From: Bedellia somnulentella
Taxonomy: Eukaryota; Arthropoda; Insecta; Lepidoptera; Bedelliidae
Assembly: GCA_963576735.1 (NCBI GenBank)
Contig: OY755177.1
Coordinates: 7,440,001 to 7,504,000, forward strand
DNA length: 64,000 nt
Reading direction: 5' to 3'
A program made the position numbers and the translations under genes. The notes beneath the pieces are model-generated. The model made no database searches. It was not told the origin of the DNA and was given only the letters and a program-made list of their open reading frames with translations. Of the stretch, positions 56,459 to 64,000 are shown in pieces; position 1 is the first letter of the stretch, and the number at the start of each line of letters is the position of its first letter.

Positions 56459-56548
56459 CGAAAACGTCGGCGCACAATGCATCGAACCCTTTGACAACGT
56501 ACCTTTCAACAACTCCTACACAGAATTGCACCAGCACTTCACCAAAAC
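56459..56548 (+). CDS. 90-nt cassette exon of the PDZ gene
   Basis: Excellent acceptor (GCTTTATCTTTCACAG) and donor (AAAAC|GTGAGT). The exon is 90 nt, so it is phase-symmetric and could be skipped without changing frame. Taking G from the 37911-38888 exon, it reads A-KTSAHNASNPLTTYLSTTPT, then QNCTSTSPK, Ser/Thr-rich like the preceding exon, and leaves phase 1. A second frame is also open (GAQCIEPFDNVPFNN and so on); the third has a stop. I prefer the first because it matches the upstream phase. Confidence 0.6.
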
Positions 56549-58429
56549 GTGAGTAAACTTATTGCTTAAAACTGATATCTTTAGATTAGTAGAAGGATGT
56601 GAATGTTCCCTTTTCCCAAAACTATGCCCTATTTAATATATCCCTATTTAAATATCTGGTATACGTCAACATGCATTTGTTACCTGGAAAAATTACTACT
56701 TGTCAATTAAATAATTAAAAACTAACTTTATCCAATATATCACTTGTTTATGCAAAATTTGTAACATTCACTTCAGAATATTTTCATTTGCAAATATAAT
56801 CGGACGAATCCCATTTCGAGATTATAAAGCACAATTCTAGTTTGCATCAACTTTCACACAGGTGTAGTCCAGATTGTGTACCAAACTTTCCTGTTGTTTG
56901 TTCACCTTTGTGAATTTTCAAAAGTTTAACTTCATCTGCAGTGGATGGTGGAATTTCTATCTAACATTTTTGCTTGCTGCAGCAGTGAAAAGCACTCAAT
57001 GAATGCATTATCATATCATGCAGTTCTTTGTGATTCTTTCCGTTAGTATTTTGTGCATTCAGTTGTGTAAGGCAGAAAAGGAAATGAACCGTTTCATCAC
57101 GTTATCTTTTTAAGATATTTAGCAAAGTGGTGACAATCTATGCCTTGTAGCGACCATACATATTTTTTCGCTGCTCTCACCGATACATTCACCTTATAAC
57201 CTCTTGAAACGGTGCCAAAACAAAGCGCCAGGAGGATACAATTTTGGCACAGTGTGGCCTGAATAAATGGTGATTATGTCATGCAACGTAATTCTCAACG
57301 ACACGGTTGTTTATTAACATGACATATATTTTATGGATAACATAGGGTTTTTGGACAAAACGTATAACTTTAGACATCTTTAACTTTAGTCATCGACTAC
57401 TACATCGTCTTACCTGCAACTCAATAAAAGTATAAATTCCAGTTGACTTAAATTATTATTTTGAATAACCTGATACATAATATGAAATTTACTACAATAA
57501 CATGCAAAAGACCTTCTGAAAAAGGGTACGTTTTATGAAACAGAACTCATGTCGTGACGATAAACTGCTAAAACAATACTATTCGAATTGGGTGACGCTG
57601 GTGGATATTTATGGAAGGTCAAGTATGCAAGACGTCGATTTGGACGGTTTGGTAAAAGGATCGGAATGTTTGCGTAAACGGCTGAAATAAAATCTCAGGT
57701 CTTATCCGGGATCATTTTGATACGTGAGCTGTGTTCCAATACGAGACGTTGAATATTGTGATTCTTTGCATTCGTGTTTCTTTTTATTTGACCTGACTTT
57801 TAAAATTCTTTGCTATTTTGATTAGGAACGGGGATGGTTTTTTGTATTCCTTCGTCGCTATACTGTGCGTTGAAATCTATATGCTACTTTTATAACTTCT
57901 AATTTGGTGTGGTTTGATAAGTGAGTGGATTTTGAAAGATATGTCTATTATTATAATTATAACTTATAAGTCAGTAACAGCAGGTATTCTTTAAAAATAT
58001 TTGGAATGAACTATGTTAATAATGGAAAATATACATGCGAAGGTAAGGGGATACAAAAGTAGTCGTAGGTATATGCTTTTATCATGCAACGAGGTCTAGT
58101 TAAGACAGAAATAGATTAAATGTTTGATTGTTTATAACCGGCTTGCGCCTAGTAATACCAATACCCTACAGAAGCTAGGTTATTGTGTTGATTTCAATAA
58201 TTGAAAGGGTCTTACAAATTTAATTTTTCTAAACAAGACGTGATATGCAATCTAATTTAAATGAATAATTTATTATGTTCCTTTAACGTCCGAACCTAAC
58301 TTCCATATACGTTATTGTAGCCTATTGTGTTCCAAGTTCCTCCCGTTAACTCAACCTAAAATAGCAAGTTATATGAATGTAATACTAATTTATGGTATAG
58401 TTGAAGCGTAGTGCTCGATAATATCGCGG
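56549..58429. other. Intron/intergenic stretch before the long open frame
   Basis: AT-rich, with no recognised repeat or exon. The next exon of the PDZ chain is not seen here and probably lies beyond 64000. Confidence 0.45.
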
Positions 58430-58433
58430 CGTA

Positions 58434-58843
58434 TCATTCAGCGAACAGCCGGCCGGTGCGTAGTGAGCTGTTTTGAATAGCGGTTAGCCGAGCCGCGTGT
58501 TTCTCGCTCACTCGCGAACGCGTCTCCGCGTAAAAATAAAGTCTACTGAGCGCGCATTCGTATACTTCGACCCATTTATAATTATCAGTAAATCGTGTCG
58601 CTTGAAAACGACCGCTGCAACCGGCAGCCGCTCGCTGAAAAGACAAATACCGCGATAGTGTACTATCCCTTCCCGCCCTTCTTTCTTTCGCAAATATCTT
58701 GGAAATTAATAATTCGTAGGCGCTAATGTGAAATATACAACTCGTGTAATATCCGATCTTTTTAACACTTTGATAAGTGGTTTAAAGGAGTGATAAGGTG
58801 TAAATGAGTGCTAATTAATTCTAAAGTGTTGTGAATTTGAATA
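58434..58843 (+). promoter_or_regulatory. Putative promoter and 5' leader of the long open frame
   Basis: GC rises sharply in 58430-58640 (CCGGCCGG, AACGCGTCTCCGCG) in otherwise AT-rich DNA. An initiator-like TCATTC lies at 58434-58439. The leader has no splice acceptor that I find convincing. In the main frame a TGA at 58839-58841 sits just before the ATG, so translation must start at or after 58844. The minus frames here are shadows. Confidence 0.5.
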
Positions 58844-61800
58844 ATGCCTGATAAATCAAAAAAGCGTAAAAGTAAAAACAAACGGAATAACAAAAATAGT
58901 AATAAAAATGGCAAAAAATCCAGCAAAAGTGAAAACAATGTAGCCAATAATAGCAAAAGTGAAAAATGCAGTGATTTAACTAGCGACACCCAAAATGACC
59001 ACCATTTATCTAACACTAACGACAGTAATTGTGATTCTAAACAAATTGTAGAAGAAAACATATCAAATTCTCCCTCTCATGTTATAGATCAAAGCATACT
59101 CGTTAGTAACCCTAATAGAAACGTAATCAAACTACAATGTGAAGTCAATAATCCTGATGATCTCTTAAGTTCTGAAGAAAATGACACTTATATTGCTGAT
59201 ACTCAACTGGAATTTCCTAAATCGGAAGAAAAACAAGACAATGACACTAGCTTAGCAACAACCGAAAACGAAAAAAAAATAACAGATAGCATCATTGTAG
59301 CAACTGATAAGGAGACAACTATAGAGTGGGAAAAAGTTGACAGGCTGAAAGAAAAACCGAAAGAAATAGGTCAGGGTAAATTAAGTTATACTTCTATCAA
59401 TTTAGATAAAGCTGAGTGTAAATATAATGAGTCGTTAACACGAGATCAAGAAATTTCTCTTAGGGAATACTTAGGAACACTGAATCTTTCCACACAACCT
59501 CCCGAGGTCTGTTTAATGGAAACAAATACAGGAACTAAAGAAGCTTTCGATACTGAAACTCAATATTTGCAGCAATGGCAAGGATGTTCCAAAAATTCAA
59601 GCGGTCAGAAGTTAATTCTTCAAAGGCATTTACACGTTATTGACGAAGAAGCGAGTGGTGAATCGTCTTTATCTTCACGACGTCATTCATACTTAGAAGA
59701 AAAACAAGAAGAGTTAGGTAACAAGATAGTAGTTTCGAAGGAGTTAAAAGGATTAAAAAATATAACTCCGTGTGAAGAAGCTTCCCAGAAATGTGTTTTA
59801 GTTGGAACTCAACTAAAAAACGTTGAATTTAGTGAAGCATGTGGTACATGCACTGTCAAAACCATCCAACCAATGTCGGGTGCAGAAATAGTTTATTTAA
59901 CTGATACATCGAGTAGCACCAGTTCTTTATACGATATGGGTGAAGATTGTGACAAACCACCTGAGGCAGATGCATCAATTCGGATGATAACTCCTACCAT
60001 AGAAGTCGTAGATACGGAAAAGTTATTACTAAAAAGTGACGTTGATTTGAATAACACTTTGAATCACAACCGTGATGAAATAAGTTCAAACGTTACTTGT
60101 ACTAAAACTGTTCCTGAGGATGATCATATAATTGAGGTGATATCAAATTCAATTCATAACAGTGACTCAAAATTGTACGTCAAAGAAATTAAACCAAATG
60201 AATCAAATGTAGAAAATAGATTTGTGATACCAATTGAAAAAAAATCTATCGCATCGGAAAAATCTAATAAAATAATACCATCTGATACAACAAATAATAT
60301 TAAACTACAAATTCAAGATTTAAAAAATGAACTAAATGATGCATTTAATAACTTAATACATGAAGTATCATCTGATTCTGAAGGACCTTGTGATTTAGAA
60401 AAAAATAATGTTGTCCGACAAGATTCGTCAAGCAGCATTGGGTCTTCACAGTGCACTGCCAAATACAATCCTTCAGCAACATCCCTAAATGATGTATCTA
60501 ACATTTTGCATGACGAATCCAGTGATGCGAAAATATCTAACAAATGTGACTTTTACTCAAATAGCCATGTTAAAGATGTTTTTGAATATGTTGCAGGGTT
60601 ATCTTCTTCGAAGATTAATGGAAAAAAACAAATTGAACTAAAAGAACCAATGCCTCTAAAAGACTTATGCGTTAATAATATTGCCAGTTTACCCTATGGT
60701 GAAAAAATATTACAAGAATTGGCTGAAGTTTCAGAAAGTTTACAAAATATTGACTTTCTCAACTCCAAAGACCGTTTATCAGATACTAAACATACTGTCA
60801 AAAACAATTGCCAAATGCCTTATTATCCACTACCTGACGTGTCTTCGATAGAAAAAGTTGAATTGCCAACTAAAAAATACAACTTGGTTCCACCTCCACT
60901 TCAGCCAAGAAAATCTTCGCTTAGAAACACTTGTGATGAGTCCCATTGGGTTGGTTTACCAACTAAACAGGAACCTGTCTATGTTTGTCTGTCGCCGTCA
61001 CAAAAAATGTTAATGGAAAAAACAAACACAGTAATAAGTAAAGAAGATGCGACCAGTCTTTTAGATACACACAAAAAATTCGTTGGTAGAAGAGGATACA
61101 ATGAACATTATTTTATACAACCTATCAAACCTGAAAATGATGATCATTCCTTCGCTGTACCGTTTAAATCAAGGTCAGGAAGTCGATTGCTGGCTTTAAT
61201 AAAAGATCCAGAACTAACCGAAAGAATAAACACAATTAATAATAATTTTAAAACACTGAAAGAAAATAGCCAAGAAAATTCATTTCATCATTATGTACAA
61301 GAACCACTGAAGACAATTTCACATAAATACGCCTCTAATAAAGTTGATTATCATTCAAAAATCTTTAAACCAATACCACCACCTAGAGTAAAAAAATACT
61401 CGTCTTCGTGTTACGAAAGTGATGAAAGCTCAGAATTGACAGATAATTCATTACGATCATCAAAATATGAACAAAAAAGTTTTTATTATTCTACTGGTAA
61501 CCTAAACCAAGAAATCGAAAAGGACATTTCTTCCATACAAGATTTGCATAGGCGACTAAATGATACACGTGATGAAGCTTCGAAAATTCCTAGGAGGCCA
61601 TCCTTGCCTAGAGATCTTTGCGAGCAGCAAATGGAATATATTCGTCAAAAAGAAAAAGAGGTTGAGGACGAAATAGAACGTTTGGAAAAAAATAAACTAC
61701 GGACAGGTCCGAAAGCGCCACTTCTTTCTGAAAAAGAAGTAATGGAAAATTTATCAGAAAAGAATAAACATAATAATGCTTGTAGAAAAAACACTGACCA

Positions 61801-62356
61801 TTGTAAAAATAATATAGGTAAAATAACCCACGCGTTCAAAAGTAGCCAGGAAGAGATTCAAAGAGACAAAATGTACTCTGAATATATCAATCAGATGGCT
61901 GAAAGACAAGAAAGAAAGCAGCAAAAAGTAATAAAAATAAGTTCTAATTCTATTTCAAAAAGTACATCTTCACTTGATATTTTAAATAATAAAGTTAATA
62001 ATCCTATTGAAAAAGAATTTATTTCAAAAGCTCGTGAACGTTGGGAAAAGTTAGGTATAAAAGATCCTGAAACTGAAGATGAGAAAGAATCTTTGAAAAA
62101 CGTGTATATGGAACCTGAAGTAAAAACTAAAAAAATAAAAGTGATCGAAGCCGGTGAAGAAAAAGAGATAAAAAAACTGCCGAGCCACCTGCAAGAATTT
62201 GTCAAACTTACTGCTAAAGATAAAGACAAGGGAACCGACAGCCCTGGTGAGTCGGAGTCCAAGCCGACCCCATCGCACGTTGTAGTTTTGTTTGCTACCT
62301 TCATCATAGTGGTTGCTGTTTTTAGACAATTCCTGCGTTTCCTGCGGAATGAGTGA
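58844..62356 (+). CDS. Large low-complexity protein with C-terminal membrane anchor (unrecognised)
   Basis: An unbroken frame of 1170 codons starts MPDKSKKRKSKNKRN directly after an in-frame stop. The N terminus is very basic and Lys/Asn/Ser-rich (possibly nuclear-targeting or RNA-binding). A long acidic Ser-rich, probably disordered stretch follows. From about residue 670 a more conserved-looking part appears (LPDVSSIEKVELP, LVPPPLQPRKSSLR, VYVCLSPSQKMLMEK, LLDTHKKFVGRRGYNEHYF). Near residues 898-975 is a charged helical, likely coiled-coil segment (SIQDLHRRLND, QQMEYIRQKEKEVEDEIERL). ISKARERWEKLGI and LPSHLQEFVKLTAKDK come near the end, then one hydrophobic span (VVVLFATFIIVVAVF, about 1145-1160) and a basic tail RQFLRFLRNE, a tail-anchor layout. 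I do not recognise the family. A strong donor (CCTG|GTGAGT) after 62246 suggests an alternative form without the anchor. Confidence 0.9.
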   Translation: MPDKSKKRKSKNKRNNKNSNKNGKKSSKSENNVANNSKSEKCSDLTSDTQNDHHLSNTNDSNCDSKQIVEENISNSPSHVIDQSILVSNPNRNVIKLQCEVNNPDDLLSSEENDTYIADTQLEFPKSEEKQDNDTSLATTENEKKITDSIIVATDKETTIEWEKVDRLKEKPKEIGQGKLSYTSINLDKAECKYNESLTRDQEISLREYLGTLNLSTQPPEVCLMETNTGTKEAFDTETQYLQQWQGCSKNSSGQKLILQRHLHVIDEEASGESSLSSRRHSYLEEKQEELGNKIVVSKELKGLKNITPCEEASQKCVLVGTQLKNVEFSEACGTCTVKTIQPMSGAEIVYLTDTSSSTSSLYDMGEDCDKPPEADASIRMITPTIEVVDTEKLLLKSDVDLNNTLNHNRDEISSNVTCTKTVPEDDHIIEVISNSIHNSDSKLYVKEIKPNESNVENRFVIPIEKKSIASEKSNKIIPSDTTNNIKLQIQDLKNELNDAFNNLIHEVSSDSEGPCDLEKNNVVRQDSSSSIGSSQCTAKYNPSATSLNDVSNILHDESSDAKISNKCDFYSNSHVKDVFEYVAGLSSSKINGKKQIELKEPMPLKDLCVNNIASLPYGEKILQELAEVSESLQNIDFLNSKDRLSDTKHTVKNNCQMPYYPLPDVSSIEKVELPTKKYNLVPPPLQPRKSSLRNTCDESHWVGLPTKQEPVYVCLSPSQKMLMEKTNTVISKEDATSLLDTHKKFVGRRGYNEHYFIQPIKPENDDHSFAVPFKSRSGSRLLALIKDPELTERINTINNNFKTLKENSQENSFHHYVQEPLKTISHKYASNKVDYHSKIFKPIPPPRVKKYSSSCYESDESSELTDNSLRSSKYEQKSFYYSTGNLNQEIEKDISSIQDLHRRLNDTRDEASKIPRRPSLPRDLCEQQMEYIRQKEKEVEDEIERLEKNKLRTGPKAPLLSEKEVMENLSEKNKHNNACRKNTDHCKNNIGKITHAFKSSQEEIQRDKMYSEYINQMAERQERKQQKVIKISSNSISKSTSSLDILNNKVNNPIEKEFISKARERWEKLGIKDPETEDEKESLKNVYMEPEVKTKKIKVIEAGEEKEIKKLPSHLQEFVKLTAKDKDKGTDSPGESESKPTPSHVVVLFATFIIVVAVFRQFLRFLRNE
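62242..62252 (+). promoter_or_regulatory. Strong in-frame splice donor before the membrane anchor
   Basis: CCCTG|GTGAGT, with the cut after 62246, lies inside the long frame 37 codons before its stop and leaves phase 1. If used, it replaces SPGESESK... and the hydrophobic span with downstream exons outside the window. If ignored, the transcript can end at the AATAAA just after the stop. Confidence 0.55.
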
Positions 62357-62370
62357 ACTAACCAGTGTGT

Positions 62371-62376
62371 AATAAA
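62371..62376 (+). terminator. Poly(A) signal for the unspliced form
   Basis: AATAAA lies 15 nt after the TGA at 62354-62356, consistent with a very short 3'-UTR for the tail-anchored form. Processing there is inferred. Confidence 0.5.
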
Positions 62377-62399
62377 TAGAAACTTAATGTTGTGTGTTG

Positions 62400-62880
62400 C
62401 ATTTTGCATTGCATCGCATGGTACTTTTAAGTTTTTTTTTGCATTATTTCCTACGTATATGATTAAATAGCTGTATTCGAATTCTCTTTGTAACCTAACG
62501 AGACTACGACAAACATCTCTCAAGGTAAGTTTTATAACAATATATAGGTTGAACAAAACTTGGTCGATTATTACTTAATTTACAATTTATTGAATTGTCG
62601 AAAAGGACAAGACAATAAATTTTGCGTAATATTTATAAACGAACCTGACATCATTTTTCGCAAACGCTCTGAAAATAAGAGTGCATCATCCGTGAAAATA
62701 TTCGGACGGTTTATTAAGAGCATAATGTACGGCCTTTGGCACTGACAACTGTGCCAGTTTGCAATATTTTGTCAACCATTGTTTATTTGAGGAGTCATTC
62801 ATTTGTTTCTCACGTGAGTTCTAACAACTGGGGTTTGGCTTACGAAAAAAATAAATTATCTTAAATACAGTGTTAGTTTA
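62400..62880. other. Unique stretch after the long frame
   Basis: Contains a donor-like CAAG|GTAAGT near 62524. No coding frame is supported; 62560-62745 is a chance frame. Confidence 0.35.
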
Positions 62881-62884
62881 TTAT

Positions 62885-64000
62885 AAACTAGCGACCCGCC
62901 CCGGCTTCGCACGGGTGCAATGCAAAATATACCTACTACAGAATGTCCTTATACACAACGTTCACAGCTTTTTTTGTCATTAGCCAATACAAACATGTTT
63001 TGCTTAGACGTTACTCTTGCTGGCTGAGGCGAGCCTCGCGTTCCGTTGACGATTCTTCATCTCTTGCTGAACGTGCTCTTCTGACATTCACTGTACTACG
63101 ACATATGTTCGCACGACGACGTCTTCCGGACATGACTTTATAATGTCTGTTCAAAATTTTATACTTAGGTACTCAGTACTTGAATAAACTCACAACTTAA
63201 AACTATACGTATGATTATGAACTAATTTCACTAATTATTAGTTAGTGCTGGAGTAAAAAATATTTACTTACTATTCGTTCGACTAAAAACAAAAGATTAT
63301 CAACAACAAAATATACCTATCCTATTCAGTTCTTCTATGAACTTAACTATAATTTTCAAAAATTGAAAATGCTCGCCCTAATACTAAATTGTCTTAACTC
63401 TAAATTCAAATCAAAGTCTTAATGGAAGAAATACCAAGAAATATGGTTTTAAGCTATTTATAGGCACGCGCCGCCCGGCGCAAACAACTACGACCCTGCA
63501 TTTTAAATTTGTAATATCTTCGGTAATATTCACTTAAATTACATGCTGTAAAAGCATATTGATCTATAATAAATGCACCATTTATTTAAGGTACTTAATT
63601 GGATAAGGATTAATGCTGTATTGTTTAAAATCACTTCGTAGATAAACATTTTTTAGTAAAGAATAAAAATGGTTATGCTGGGTTATCCCTAAGAGATAGA
63701 CATATACCATCGCGGACTTTTTGTTGAACTTTTTAAGGTGAACAATACTGTATTACATTATTTTGGTCTATCTCGTAGGGTTCAGCCAGCGTTTGCAATA
63801 TAAGCGCAAAAAAACGTGCTTATTTACGACATCACATTAGAAACCTTCAAATTTATCAGTGTTTCTGTACTATATTATGCATTTATTATACATACAAACC
63901 TTCCTTAAGAATCACTCTATCTATTAAAAAAAACCGCATCAAAATCCGTTGCGTAGTTTTAAAGATCTAAGCATACATACGGACATACAGCGAAAGCGAC
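62885..64000 (+). mobile_element. Interspersed repeat of the TTCGCACGGGT family, runs to the window edge
   Basis: Begins ATAAACTAGCGACCCGCCCC and GGCTTCGCACGGGTG, like 10738. The last bases, CATACGGACATACAGCGAAA, resemble the 3' end of such elements (GTAGTTTTAAAGATC just before). The frame at 62943-63143 (ARRRLPDMTL) is part of the repeat. No transposase was recognised. Confidence 0.55.

Noticed and set aside
61891..62556. 221-codon minus-strand frame as a gene
   Set aside because: Antisense shadow of the long + frame. Its Phe/Ser-rich composition mirrors Lys/Glu-rich codons on the other strand.

Overview
The window looks like insect, most likely lepidopteran, nuclear DNA. It is AT-rich, genes are split by long introns, and spliced coding exons sit in dense transposon debris. 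A LINE-tail type ending in ATTCT repeats and short retroposons with TATG tails resemble repeats I know from moths and butterflies. The order is an inference from repeat content; no host gene was matched to a named orthologue.

Host genes are all on the + strand. A PDZ-type exon (29083-29234), a 56-nt exon (33932-33987), a 978-nt exon (37911-38888) and a 90-nt exon (56459-56548) join in one open frame. They form the middle of a PDZ scaffold gene whose first PDZ half lies outside the window or was not found. A separate long open frame (58844-62356, 1170 codons) has its own start just after an in-frame stop and ends in a hydrophobic C-terminal anchor. Just before that anchor lies a strong splice donor (after 62246) in phase 1. 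The two 3'-most exons of the PDZ chain and a small candidate first exon (42268-42541) also end in phase 1. I therefore suggest one large locus with several promoters that feed the same downstream exons beyond the right edge. Leaky or retained splicing at 62246 would give a short tail-anchored form.

Mobile DNA fills most of the rest. At 2290-6034 is a Ty3/gypsy-type LTR element with LTRs I read as identical. It keeps gag and integrase but lacks protease, reverse transcriptase and RNase H. Two copies of a P-superfamily-like DNA transposon (15936-19399 and 46959-49031) have 8-bp target duplications, about 33-bp terminal inverted repeats, a THAP-domain fragment and a captured copia RNase H fragment. 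The first copy carries three nested insertions (piggyBac-like, tRNA-derived SINE, TATG-tailed SINE); the second shows the empty sites. Over 20 copies of a ~250-bp TATG-tailed retroposon, about a dozen copies of a ~370-bp tRNA-derived SINE and seven fragments of a LINE share a similar 3' end, pointing to one mobilising enzyme.

Smaller elements include a Harbinger-like foldback MITE (29441-29692), a 118-bp-armed palindrome beside a Helitron/Pif1 helicase tail (15209-15706), a foldback element with a tRNA-like core (49451-49698) and a 498-bp TIR element (7932-8429). The long unannotated stretches appear to be unique AT-rich intron or intergenic DNA.
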